DNA from: Deltaproteobacteria bacterium
GTDB lineage: Bacteria > Desulfobacterota > Syntrophia > Syntrophales > Smithellaceae
NCBI GenBank assembly: GCA_026388535.1
Contig: JAPLJP010000026.1
Coordinates: forward strand, 1 to 64,000
Length of the DNA stretch: 64,000 nt
Reading direction: 5' to 3'
Part shown: piece after piece, positions 17,284 to 25,613 of the stretch
Numbering within the stretch: the stretch's first letter is position 1
How the letters are laid out: each line of letters begins with the position of its first letter
Translations under genes and position numbers: made by a program
The notes under the pieces: model-generated
The model's database searches: none
Told to the model about the DNA's origin: nothing
Seen by the model: only the letters and a program-made list of their open reading frames with translations

Positions 17284-18274
17284 AAAAAAAAGCATCTGGG
17301 TATTCGGCGATTACCGCAATTATTATCAAAACCGTGTAACCCTGCAGTTGATTTCCAAAGCGATGGATCTCGCGAAAACAATCAGGGCTGAAGTTTGCGC
17401 GTTGATTTTCGGCCACGAGATTGACGAATGGATTATGGAATACACGGCTCACGGAGCGGATAGAATTCTGGCAATTGACGATCCCGCCTTAAAGAGCTAC
17501 AGCACGGAAAAATATTTAGCAATCATAGAAGCTTTGGCCAACCAAAGAGATCCGGAAATTATACTGATAGGCGCGACCGATTTCGGTCGTGAATTCGCAC
17601 CGCGGTTAGCCAAGCGTCTGAAAACTGGTTTATCCGCTGATTGCGTGGGACTCGATATTAGCCAGGACGGCTTATTACTGCAGATAGCTCCTTCGTTCGG
17701 CGGCAACATGCTGGCGGAAATTGTTACGGAACTCCATCGTCCCCAGATGGCGACAGTGCGTCCCGGAACATTTAAGGAAATACCGCATGATTATCAAAGA
17801 AAGGCTTTGGTCGAACGCTTGCCGCTGATGAAGGGATTGCCCAAGCCCCGAGTTCGTCTTGTGGAGTATGAACGCTCTGTGGAAAAAGAACATACAATTG
17901 AAAATGCGTCCGTTATCGTTTGCGGCGGCCGCGGTATGGGCAACAAGGAAAAATTCAAAAAACTGCAGGATCTGGCCAAACTTCTGGGGGGAGATGTCGG
18001 GGCCACCAGACCAGTGGTTTATGCAGGATGGGCTGACCATGGTGCGCTGGTGGGACAGGCGGGCAAACACATAAAACCGAAAATTCTTTTTTCTTTTGGG
18101 ATAAGCGGCGCGATTCAGCATACGGCAGGATTGGGAGAAGCTAATTTTATTGTCGCGATTAATAAAAATCCGCAGGCGACGATGATGAAAATGGCCGATG
18201 TCGCAGTTGTTGGCGACGCGAGCGACGTTCTCAATAATTTGATTAAAGAACTAAAAAAACGAATCAGAGAATAA
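17270..18274 (+). CDS. etfA: Electron transfer flavoprotein alpha subunit
   Basis: 334-aa EtfA. The ORF track begins at TTG 17252, but ATG 17270 is placed about 10 nt after GAGGGA, gives MTKSRKKSIWVFGDYRN and is a more usual start, overlapping etfB by 14 bp. The C-terminal FAD domain is complete: VVCGGRGMGNKEKFKKLQDLAKLLGG, GATRPVVYAGWADHGALVGQAGKHIKP, FSFGISGAIQHTAGLGEANFIVAINKNPQA and ADVAVVGDASDVL. No N-terminal ferredoxin domain is fused. Forms the heterodimer with EtfB. Confidence 0.96.
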   Translation: MTKSRKKSIWVFGDYRNYYQNRVTLQLISKAMDLAKTIRAEVCALIFGHEIDEWIMEYTAHGADRILAIDDPALKSYSTEKYLAIIEALANQRDPEIILIGATDFGREFAPRLAKRLKTGLSADCVGLDISQDGLLLQIAPSFGGNMLAEIVTELHRPQMATVRPGTFKEIPHDYQRKALVERLPLMKGLPKPRVRLVEYERSVEKEHTIENASVIVCGGRGMGNKEKFKKLQDLAKLLGGDVGATRPVVYAGWADHGALVGQAGKHIKPKILFSFGISGAIQHTAGLGEANFIVAINKNPQATMMKMADVAVVGDASDVLNNLIKELKKRIRE

Positions 18275-18295
18275 AATTTTATAGAGGAGGATTTA

Positions 18296-19408
18296 ATGAT
18301 TAAGTCAAGACTTTGCGATCTTACAGGGATTAAATATCCCATCATTCAGGCGGGAATGGGACCATTCAGCAATAACAACCTTGGCGTAGCCGCGGCCAAT
18401 GCCGGTGTTTTAGGGTTGTTCTCCACAAGCGGACTCTGCAATAAGGATTTTCTGCCATTTGTCTACAATGATTGGATCAAGAGTGCCGAAGCCAATCCGG
18501 AAGATGACATTATAGTTGCGATGGAGAAAATGCTCAAACGAGCCTATCGCTTGACGAAAGATAAAAACGGTATATTCGGCATTAATGTAATGGTGTCCGC
18601 GGAGTTGCTTTTGCAAGCACAGATCATTATCGATACGGCAATTCGGGTGCGAGCGGCAAATCCGGGCATGGAAAAACACTTCAAGGTTATATTCACTTCC
18701 GCGGGCGATCCGGTGCCCTTCCGCGAGAAGATCAAGGAAGCAGGTTTTACATGGATGCATGTAGTACCATCTGTTAAGGGCGCCCTGCGCTGTAAGAAAG
18801 CGGGTGTTGATGTGATAGTTGCTTCCGGTCACGAAGGTGGTTTTCATACATCATGGGAACCGGTTCACTCAATGATACTACTGCCAGCTGTTGTGGAAGC
18901 GGTTTCCGATGAAAAGACTCTGGTATGCGGAGCCGGCGGCTTCTGCGACGGTAAAACTCTGGCTGCGGCTCTGGTGATGGGCGCTGACGGCGTCCAGATG
19001 GGCACGCGTTTTCTGGCAACGCAGGAAAGTGATTTTCCCCAGATTTGGAGACAAGGTGTTGTTGATGCCGGGGACAGAGGCACGCTTGTTGCCCGCGGAT
19101 TTGTGGGGCCGGCACGCTGGATTAAAAATCCTCGCAGTGAAGAGCACGCCAAAAACACACTGCAGAAATCGCCCGGATGTTATTTGGGGGTACCGGATGA
19201 TATGATGTCGATTGATATGAATTTGATCATGTTTGAGCTTGAGTCTATGAAGGCAGCCTATGATGGTGACAAGGAGAAAGCTCTTCTGGCGGCCGGCGAA
19301 GCAGTACAGCGCATCAATGACATGCCCAAAGTCAATGATTTGGTTCAGACAATGATGAAGGAGACGGAAGATATACTTAAAGGCGTGCAGACCAAGATGC
19401 TCGGGTAG
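18296..19408 (+). CDS. Nitronate monooxygenase / FabK-like flavoprotein
   Basis: 370-aa FMN-dependent TIM-barrel protein. Motifs: YPIIQAGMGPFSNNNLGVAAANAG, VDVIVASGHEGGFHTS, CGAGGFCDGKTLAAALVMGADGVQMGTRFLAT. The family includes nitronate monooxygenases, enoyl-ACP reductase FabK and enoyl-CoA reductases; in an anaerobe next to an acyl-CoA dehydrogenase and etfAB, an enoyl-thioester reductase or NAD(P)H:flavin role is more plausible than oxygen-dependent nitronate oxidation. It follows etfA by 21 bp with RBS GAGGAGG. A terminator lies ~260 bp downstream. Confidence 0.88.
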   Translation: MIKSRLCDLTGIKYPIIQAGMGPFSNNNLGVAAANAGVLGLFSTSGLCNKDFLPFVYNDWIKSAEANPEDDIIVAMEKMLKRAYRLTKDKNGIFGINVMVSAELLLQAQIIIDTAIRVRAANPGMEKHFKVIFTSAGDPVPFREKIKEAGFTWMHVVPSVKGALRCKKAGVDVIVASGHEGGFHTSWEPVHSMILLPAVVEAVSDEKTLVCGAGGFCDGKTLAAALVMGADGVQMGTRFLATQESDFPQIWRQGVVDAGDRGTLVARGFVGPARWIKNPRSEEHAKNTLQKSPGCYLGVPDDMMSIDMNLIMFELESMKAAYDGDKEKALLAAGEAVQRINDMPKVNDLVQTMMKETEDILKGVQTKMLG

Positions 19409-19507
19409 GGAGCCGTTGACCGGAAGCGCATTCCCGCAAGGGAAGCGCAATAAAATAATGGTAATATTCCTTACCGGTAAAAACCGAAGGATTTTACAAA
19501 ACGCTCA

Positions 19508-19527
19508 TACCCTAAAGGGCACCATGG
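19508..19527 (+). repeat. R3 repeat, copy 3
   Basis: TACCCTAAAGGGCACCATGG, identical to the 20-bp copy at 7681 and to the first 15 bp at 5941. Confidence 0.7.
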
Positions 19528-19640
19528 TCTGCGGCGTTGCGCGTCGCCTTTCGTCATTGCGACGTATGCACAAAATACGTCTCATTCCTCATGGCTCGCG
19601 CGCCTTGCATCTACGCATTTTTGAACAGCTCCTAAACAGC
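19525..19640. repeat. R5 REP-like element, copy 1
   Basis: GC-rich stretch with GCGTTGCGCGTCGCC, GCGACGTATGCACAAAATACGTC (inverted TACGTC/GACGTA), CATTCCTCATGG and GCGCGCCTTGCATC. The order TTGCG...TCG..TTGCG.CGTA...TACG/TATG.CTCA..CCTC.TG...GCCTTGC is shared with the element at 63710. Confidence 0.5.
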
Positions 19641-19664
19641 TGAGACTTTTAAAAGAAATAATAG

Positions 19665-19693
19665 AAAAGCCGGAGATCAACACCGGCTTTTTT
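19665..19693. terminator. Rho-independent terminator
   Basis: AAAAGCCGG, 9-nt loop, CCGGCTTTTTT (19683-19693). It sits between convergent genes and can serve the etf operon on the plus strand; the A-tract on the left makes it usable on the minus strand too. Confidence 0.85.
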
Positions 19694-19737
19694 ATTTTCT
19701 TCCGCATTGGAGATTGAATTGAGTCGTAATTCTCAAA

Positions 19738-19831
19738 TGTCATTGCGAGTTCACGACAGTGAACGTGGCAATCTAAATATATTCTGATGCTGATGAGATT
19801 GCTTTGGTCGTTAATCTCCCTCGCAAAGACA
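19738..19831. repeat. MITE-like element with CATTGCGAG ends
   Basis: 94-bp element bounded by TGTCATTGCGAG and CTCGCAAAGACA (inverted, one mismatch), with inner inverted GGCAATCT/AGATTGC. The CATTGCGAG...CAATCT...GATTGCTT pattern is a widespread non-autonomous bacterial repeat type. Confidence 0.7.
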
Positions 19832-19866
19832 TTATTATACAGTCTCGTTTCCATTGGTTGATATTT

Positions 19867-20886
19867 TCATCCTGAATTTTTCTGCAGTGGCTTCGGGATT
19901 TCGGATTCACAGGGAACGCCTGTGGCGCAAAGGCCGCATCCATAGATAAAGATATGATAATTTTTATTGCAGTACATTAGAGATTTGGCCACCCTTTGAT
20001 AGCAAGTTTCCTTGTTGTGGGCCTTTTCTGCGGTTATGGCATTCGCCGGGCAGCGCTTCGCGCATTGCAGGCACTGTTTTCCCTGATACTGCAGACAGTA
20101 AGCATGAATGTCATCCGGCCGTTTTCGGTTGGGTGCAAGTTTCAAATTAACGACAAAGCTTCCCGTCCTGTGAGCGCACCCTTTTTCCGTAATAAAGAAG
20201 TCATGCATTCCGAAGGTGCCAAGCCCGGCCGCATAAGCCATATGTCGATGAGACCAGGGAGAAGCCCAGCCCACTTGAGGATAGCGTTTTTTATTAAACA
20301 TGGGAGTAACGTCCGGCGATATGGCTAAAACGCCTCGTCCCATTAGAGATGTTACAATTTCACGCACAAACGTCTGGCTGAATATTTCTCCCAAAAGGCG
20401 TGTCTGCGCCCATCTTTCCGAAGGCCACTCTTTAATGGCTGCATTATCATCCTTTGTAATCCTTGATATCGGCATGATGTAAGATACAACGCTCAAATCT
20501 TGTGCTTTGGGAGCGGGAACACCATTATTCTCGGCCTGCCAGCGCATAATTTCTTTCGGAGTGAAGTGATGCGGTCCGATAATACTTTTGTATTGTTGAA
20601 GAATCGGATCGTCACCCCGGACAAATCCGATCAGCGGCTCATCGAATATTTTCTCTCCGGCAAAAGGGTACTCCATGGTATTTGCCGGATGAGTGGCTAT
20701 CTTTTCTTTGATGGTATTAATAAACCAATCTTCATTCAGAACAGGATCATCATGCGATCTTATATAGTTGGCATTTAATTTGGGTTGCTTCTGATAGCCC
20801 CAGCCACGCATTTCACCGATTGCATTCTTTATCCCACGAATATCGGTGAGAAATGAATATTTTCGATAGCCGTCTTTTTTCTTCAT
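19867..20886 (-). CDS. QueG-like iron-sulfur protein
   Basis: 339-aa protein with a C-terminal Fe-S region: CLQYQGKQCLQCAKRCPANAI followed by CYQRV and a last Cys set CGLCATGVPCESEIP. The core PWSHRHMAYAAGLGTFGMHDFFITEKGCAHRTGSFV matches the epoxyqueuosine reductase/reductive dehalogenase-like fold (AGLGxxGxHxxxxTxxG-R-GSV). It is not QueG itself: length and N-terminus differ, and no queuosine gene is near. It may be a cobamide-binding reductase or an electron-transfer protein of unknown substrate. The track start (20934) overlaps the MFS gene; the ATG at 20886 shares one base with the MFS stop (TAATG), indicating translational coupling, so this start is chosen. Confidence 0.8.
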   Translation of the reverse strand: MKKKDGYRKYSFLTDIRGIKNAIGEMRGWGYQKQPKLNANYIRSHDDPVLNEDWFINTIKEKIATHPANTMEYPFAGEKIFDEPLIGFVRGDDPILQQYKSIIGPHHFTPKEIMRWQAENNGVPAPKAQDLSVVSYIMPISRITKDDNAAIKEWPSERWAQTRLLGEIFSQTFVREIVTSLMGRGVLAISPDVTPMFNKKRYPQVGWASPWSHRHMAYAAGLGTFGMHDFFITEKGCAHRTGSFVVNLKLAPNRKRPDDIHAYCLQYQGKQCLQCAKRCPANAITAEKAHNKETCYQRVAKSLMYCNKNYHIFIYGCGLCATGVPCESEIPKPLQKNSG

Positions 20887-22262
20887 TAATGTACCTTTCC
20901 CCGCGCCAGCGACGCGAAAATCCCTCCGCAGCAAATAACACTCAGAATGGCAAAAATAATTCTGGTGCTTTGTAAAAGGAGGGGATTGTTGGCTTCCGAA
21001 ATCGGATGGCTTCCTAAAATAAGGGCAAAAACCAACATAGTGATGCCCATACTGAACATTTGTCCCAAAAGCCTCATTGTAGCTAAAGTCGCGGAAGCGA
21101 CACCGTAAAATTTATTTTCCACCGCACTCATCGTGGCGTTAACATTGGGTGAAGAAAAAAGTGCAAAACCGACGCCGAGTATAATAAGGCAAAGCAATAC
21201 GTAATTGATACTTGTATCATTATAGAGAAACATTAACAGGACAAGGCCGATTACATTCAGAGCCATGCCGATTGAGGCGATAATCTGCGGTTCAAAATGG
21301 TCGGAAAGTCTTCCGGCAAATGGTGAAAATAACGCCTGTATCGCAGGTGCGGCAACAAGAATTAATCCGGTTTGATAAGGCGTCAGCATTTTAATGTGCT
21401 GTAAATAAAGACTGAGTAAAAAGGTAACTACAAATGTGGCGCAATAATTAATCAGAGCCGCTAAATTAGAAAAAGCAAAAACCTTGTTATTCAGAAACAA
21501 GCGTATGTCCAATAAAGGAAATGGATGTTTTAATTGCTGAAAAATAAAGAAAATCAGGCAAAGAACCCCCAGAACGATTAGAAGTCCCGCGTTCCATGTG
21601 GGTAGGAGGGAAAATCCATACATAATGGCAAAAAGAGCAAACGCATAAAGCAAAGAGCCGAAAATATCGAAACCTTCATCTTTGTTTTCCGGCCATTCTT
21701 CTTCAACCATACTCGTAGTAATGAAAATAATAGTTGCGCCCAGAAAAACCGTAAAAAGAAAAATGTATCTCCATCCTAAATACTGCGTGAGCAATCCGCC
21801 GATAAAAGGACCAATGGTTAAACCGACATACACGGCGGTTATATTGATTCCTAAAAATTTACCACGCTCAGCGGGAGGATAAGCCGAAATCAACATCGCC
21901 GTGCCGGTGCTGAAAATCATTGCTCCGCCAATTCCCTGTATGGCGCGAGCAGCAATTAAGAAAGATTGTGTTGGAGACAATATGCAAAACGAAGAAGCCA
22001 CGGTAAAAATTGAGGCACCATAGAGAAAAACTATTCTGCGGCCGTAGATATCGGCCAGCCTTCCTAAAGGGATGAGGGTTATAGCGGCAGCCAAAATAAA
22101 GGAGGAAGCCACCCAACTCAGAGACAAAGCGTTCATGGATAATTCTTTGGCTATCGCGGGCAAGGCGACGTTGACGGCGGAACCCATAAACGGCGTTAGA
22201 AAAGAGCTTAGGGTTGTTACAAGAAGAATAGATAATTGTTTTTTGCTGTGAGATGTCTTCAT
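20886..22262 (-). CDS. MFS drug/metabolite exporter, DHA2 (14-TM) type
   Basis: 458-aa transporter with about 14 hydrophobic helices. Motif A GRLADIYGRR (~67-76), motif C-like GLTIGPFIGGLLTQYLGWRYIF (~149-170) and an internal GRLSDHFEPQ repeat of motif A identify a proton-driven exporter of the EmrB/QacA group. No EmrA-like partner is adjacent. It is translationally coupled to the downstream QueG-like Fe-S gene. Confidence 0.93.
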   Translation of the reverse strand: MKTSHSKKQLSILLVTTLSSFLTPFMGSAVNVALPAIAKELSMNALSLSWVASSFILAAAITLIPLGRLADIYGRRIVFLYGASIFTVASSFCILSPTQSFLIAARAIQGIGGAMIFSTGTAMLISAYPPAERGKFLGINITAVYVGLTIGPFIGGLLTQYLGWRYIFLFTVFLGATIIFITTSMVEEEWPENKDEGFDIFGSLLYAFALFAIMYGFSLLPTWNAGLLIVLGVLCLIFFIFQQLKHPFPLLDIRLFLNNKVFAFSNLAALINYCATFVVTFLLSLYLQHIKMLTPYQTGLILVAAPAIQALFSPFAGRLSDHFEPQIIASIGMALNVIGLVLLMFLYNDTSINYVLLCLIILGVGFALFSSPNVNATMSAVENKFYGVASATLATMRLLGQMFSMGITMLVFALILGSHPISEANNPLLLQSTRIIFAILSVICCGGIFASLARGKVH

Positions 22263-22292
22263 TTAGTAATTGTTATTAGCGCAAAGGGATCA

Positions 22293-23765
22293 TCATTTAC
22301 GGGAGAAATTATTTTTATAAAGTTCAGCAAAACCGTCCTTGCCGCAGGCCATCATTAGGGTTAAAGGCATGACTTTTTTAGCCTGTTTAAGCAACTTTTG
22401 CGTCAAGTCGCGAATATCCCATTGGGCGTGCGCATCGGCGCGCAAACGCGCCAGATGGTATAATTCTCGAGCGTTGAATTTCATCAAAACCCGTTTGCGG
22501 TGCGCGTTGGCCAGAACGTATGGAGCAGCCAGGGGCGCTTTTTTCCTGATTTGCTCATAAGCGTTTTGCGTATTACGCATAACTTCCATAAAATTCTTCT
22601 GCTGACCGATGGCTTTAATGGATGGGGGCACTGTCACGCCCAATCGCGGATTATAATCCTGCGCGATAATTGTGGACATACGGTGTCTCTTTAACTGAGC
22701 GAAGCAACTGGAGCTCAATACAAGCTCAAATTGCAGATCAACATTTTCCAATTCCCTCAGCACTGCATCATGCGCCTGCAAATTTACAAAAGCCGTTTTG
22801 AACAGGACCATTTTATCTTTCGTAGTCATACTGTTTGCCTGGCTTAAGCATTGAGAATAACTTAAATCAGACGAAGAAAACAACAGTGCGGCGGCTACTT
22901 TGGTATCGGCGGCAGGAGAAACAAAAACCAATTGAACGGCAGGCAATTTTTTAGAACCATCTGTCTCAGAAGGATATTTTTGCAGGAAAGCGGACGCCTC
23001 GCAGCGCAAATATTGTCTGGTAAATTTGTCATAATCGGTGGCCTGGGTATAACGGATAAGAGAAGGCGCGATGGCTTTTGTCGCCGCGTATAGTTTTTCA
23101 CTGTATTCCTGTGCTTCAGCTAAAGGATGGGAGGCCAGCCGCCTAAGCATTAGCTCCAGGTTGCGGGCGTTAACGGTCATGCCTAGTTGTGTTTGGGTTG
23201 CCATTGATATTACATAACGGGCGTCTTCCTTAGCCCAGCCTTCCAGAAGCGATTTGTTTGCAGGGTCTTTCGCCAGAATTTTATTTTCAGCAAAAACGTA
23301 CGGCCTTAATTTCTCGTAGAGCGCGTGATAATATTCGTTTTGCGTCTTGACGGCGGAGGTGAACACATCAGGCAGATTGGCCTCTTTGATCTCTTCCGGA
23401 ATGACAAAATCTTTATTAAAAAGAACATAGCGTTGTGATTTTTCAGTGAATGAACACAAGCGGAACTTTTCAATTTCTTCGACTAGCAGGCGGGATACGC
23501 CGATAACGTCAATATTGAATACGGCATGTTCGGCAACGGAGCTGTGCCCCATTTCAAAGACGATGTTGCGGTTGGAAAGGCGTGCCTTGTCCACCTCCTC
23601 GCGGGATATTTCGCGTAATTCATTTACTTGCTTCGGGCTGCGGCTGATACGTGCGTAGGCGGCCGAGATTGTTTCGGGCGTTAAATCTTGTTGCAGCCCG
23701 CTTTTATCTTTAAGCTCGCGAATGAGGTCGTAATCCAAATTGTAACCGGCAAGAAGAATTTTCAT
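22293..23765 (-). CDS. Tandem ThyX-like protein (FAD-dependent thymidylate synthase family)
   Basis: 490-aa protein containing two ThyX-like domains. Domain 1 (~1-245): FEMGHSSVAEHAVFNIDVIGVSRLLVEEIEKFR then SFTEKSQRY, where the canonical RHRxxS is KFRLCS. Domain 2 (~250-490): QLKRHRMSTIIAQDYNPRLG keeps RHR but the following Ser/Arg pattern deviates, and ARELYHLARLRADAHAQWDIRD is the ThyX C-terminal signature. Classical ThyX is ~220-250 aa and tetrameric; each half here has only part of the RHRx7S motif, so a split active site is possible. It could make dTMP with FAD and methylene-THF or have a different nucleotide/RNA methylation role. 20 bp separate it from murI upstream. Confidence 0.88.
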   Translation of the reverse strand: MKILLAGYNLDYDLIRELKDKSGLQQDLTPETISAAYARISRSPKQVNELREISREEVDKARLSNRNIVFEMGHSSVAEHAVFNIDVIGVSRLLVEEIEKFRLCSFTEKSQRYVLFNKDFVIPEEIKEANLPDVFTSAVKTQNEYYHALYEKLRPYVFAENKILAKDPANKSLLEGWAKEDARYVISMATQTQLGMTVNARNLELMLRRLASHPLAEAQEYSEKLYAATKAIAPSLIRYTQATDYDKFTRQYLRCEASAFLQKYPSETDGSKKLPAVQLVFVSPAADTKVAAALLFSSSDLSYSQCLSQANSMTTKDKMVLFKTAFVNLQAHDAVLRELENVDLQFELVLSSSCFAQLKRHRMSTIIAQDYNPRLGVTVPPSIKAIGQQKNFMEVMRNTQNAYEQIRKKAPLAAPYVLANAHRKRVLMKFNARELYHLARLRADAHAQWDIRDLTQKLLKQAKKVMPLTLMMACGKDGFAELYKNNFSRK

Positions 23766-23785
23766 AGTGTCTTATTGAGGTTGTT

Positions 23786-24634
23786 TTAAAGGCTTACCAA
23801 TTCAACACGGCCCAGTGTGCGTCCCAGGAAGCGTTCGCCGATTGTTTGAAAGCGATAGGGTAAATCGCTTACATAAAAAGTATAATCCGGCGGCAAGTTG
23901 TTTTGATTGCCCATGTTTTGTTTATCAATTAAATTGGCGGCGATATCAGCCATTGCTTCCGCTGAATCAATAAGATTTACTTCTGTCCCCAGAATATCCT
24001 GCAGTAATGGTTTTAAAAGTGGATAATGGGTACAGCCTAAAACCAGCGTGTCAACTTGTTCGGCAATAACCGGTTTTAAATATTCCTGAGCGATTAGCCT
24101 TGTTGCTGGATGATCAAACCATCCTTCTTCCACCAGAGGTACGAAAAGGGGGCAGGCCTGAGAAAAAACCTTTGCTTCTTTATCCAAAAGGTGGATAGCA
24201 CGGGCGTAAGCGTTGCTGTTGATGGTTGCTGGAGTGCCGATTACTCCGATTGATTTGTTACGGGTGCTTTGTATGGCCATGCGGGCGCTGGCGTCAATAA
24301 CTTCCAGCACAGGTACAGGGTCAACAAAAATTTTTCGAGGAGAGACTGCCACCGGCACATTTGCGAAATCAACTATTGTTTGATGGGCGACCGCCGCCAT
24401 AGTGTTGCAGGCAACAATTAAAAGCTTTACGTCTTTCTTAATAAGAAATTCAGTAATTTGCGCCGCGTAGCGATTGATGGTTTCCACCGATTTAATACCG
24501 TAAGGCACACGAGCGGTATCCCCGAAATAAATGATGTTTTCAAAAGGTAGACGTTCCATCAGGGAACGGACGACCGTCAGGCCGCCAATACCGGAATCAA
24601 ACACGCCTATGGCACGATTTGTTTTTGAATTCAC
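23786..24634 (-). CDS. murI: Glutamate racemase
   Basis: 282-aa cofactor-independent racemase providing D-glutamate for peptidoglycan. Both catalytic cysteines are present: LLIVACNTMAAVAHQ and LVLGCTHYPLLKP. N-terminal IGVFDSGIGGLTVVRSL and YFGDTARVPYG are family signatures. It lies 20 bp ahead of the tandem ThyX gene on the minus strand. Confidence 0.97.
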   Translation of the reverse strand: MNSKTNRAIGVFDSGIGGLTVVRSLMERLPFENIIYFGDTARVPYGIKSVETINRYAAQITEFLIKKDVKLLIVACNTMAAVAHQTIVDFANVPVAVSPRKIFVDPVPVLEVIDASARMAIQSTRNKSIGVIGTPATINSNAYARAIHLLDKEAKVFSQACPLFVPLVEEGWFDHPATRLIAQEYLKPVIAEQVDTLVLGCTHYPLLKPLLQDILGTEVNLIDSAEAMADIAANLIDKQNMGNQNNLPPDYTFYVSDLPYRFQTIGERFLGRTLGRVELVSL

Positions 24635-24939
24635 GAGTTATATTCTTCTTCAAATTAAAAATGTCTATTTATACAAGGTTACTACCGGAAAAATGTTTAT
24701 CATAACTAATTAGAATATAGCAAGATTTCTTGTAAATATTTTTATAACAACGAGGGAAATGCACCAAGATAATGCAATTTTACTTGGAAGATGCCGCCTG
24801 TTCGATGTCACTTCCCGGTAGGGTAAAAATTTATTTTTATAGAACGCTCTTTGAATGAATCAAACAAAGATTTTACCCTCACGCACCTGCTAAATTCTGC
24901 AATCATTATTTTTCAACAATCAAAGGCATACCCCTTTGC
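24635..24939. other. Intergenic region, no feature recognised
   Basis: 305 bp between murI and the MaoC gene. AT-rich on the murI side, where the murI promoter must lie. No ORF, hairpin with T-tract or known repeat was found. Confidence 0.5.
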
Positions 24940-25470
24940 TCATATATTTGCCTTAAGGGAGTGCTTTTTGTGATGGTCTTTTTTGAGAAGCTTATTGGTA
25001 GGGTCGCCTTCAGCGATCATCTGCTTTAAAACCTGTTTTTCAGAAGGAGCAGGCAAATAGCCGTGCAGCGATGCCTCCAGAACCACAATGCCGTGTTGGT
25101 TTGTGTACACTGCCTTGGCAGTTGCTTTTTGTTTTTCATCGAGCTCGGTGATAGTGCATGTACAGGTGATAGTGTCGCCGAAATAAACCGGCTTTTTGAA
25201 GCGGAAACTCATGCCTGAGGCAAACCAGGCAATCTGGCCCCCGATCTCCGTGATCATGCCTGCAACCAGAAGACCGTGACAGATACGTGCGTTCAGGTTC
25301 TTTACTTGTGCAAAACGGTCATCATAGTGTACTGGATTATAGTCTTTGGTGATATTGCCGAGTACCATGGTGTCCTGCTCAGTAAAAGTGCGCGTAGTCG
25401 TGAGCACATCACCCCTTTCGAGTCCTTTGGTTGCCTTTTTTCTCAATTCTGACACAATCGCCTCAATCAC
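24940..25470 (-). CDS. MaoC-family (R)-specific enoyl-CoA hydratase
   Basis: 176-aa hotdog-fold protein hydrating trans-2-enoyl-CoA to (R)-3-hydroxyacyl-CoA. The catalytic signature is present as NITKDYNPVHYDDRFAQ...ARICHGLLVAGMI (Asp and His). The last ~30 residues are a basic tail (KLLKKDHHKKHSLKA). The start codon is GTG at 25470; the RBS is poor, and an R2 repeat begins 24 bp upstream, so the promoter may lie in or beyond the repeat. It is separate from the 36-58 kb lipid island. Confidence 0.9.
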   Translation of the reverse strand: MIEAIVSELRKKATKGLERGDVLTTTRTFTEQDTMVLGNITKDYNPVHYDDRFAQVKNLNARICHGLLVAGMITEIGGQIAWFASGMSFRFKKPVYFGDTITCTCTITELDEKQKATAKAVYTNQHGIVVLEASLHGYLPAPSEKQVLKQMIAEGDPTNKLLKKDHHKKHSLKANI

Positions 25471-25493
25471 ATATGATTCTGACCTGTCGCGAA

Positions 25494-25568
25494 TAAAACG
25501 GGATATAATACCACGCAGCTTGCTGCGAAATGTTTCCCAGGCTTGCTTTGGGGTTTATACCCGTGATT
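25494..25568 (-). repeat. R2 repeat, copy a
   Basis: Read on the minus strand: AATCACGGGTATAAACCCC, AAAGCAAGCC, GGAAACATTTCGCAGCAAGCTGCG, GGTATTATATCCCG. Same order and near-identical words occur at 30164, 30553 (inverted) and 47354. It lies directly upstream of the MaoC gene. Confidence 0.75.
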
Positions 25569-25613
25569 GCCGCATATTAATAATCTATATGTGAGTTCAT
25601 GAATCCCTTATAT

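Larger units (their letters stand above)
19409..19866. other. Repeat-rich convergent intergenic region
   Basis: 458 bp between convergent genes. It contains an R3 motif (19508), a GC-rich REP-like stretch (19525-19640, R5), a terminator hairpin (19665-19693) and a MITE-like element with CATTGCGAG ends (19738-19831). The short ORFs in the track here are translations of repeats. Confidence 0.75.
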
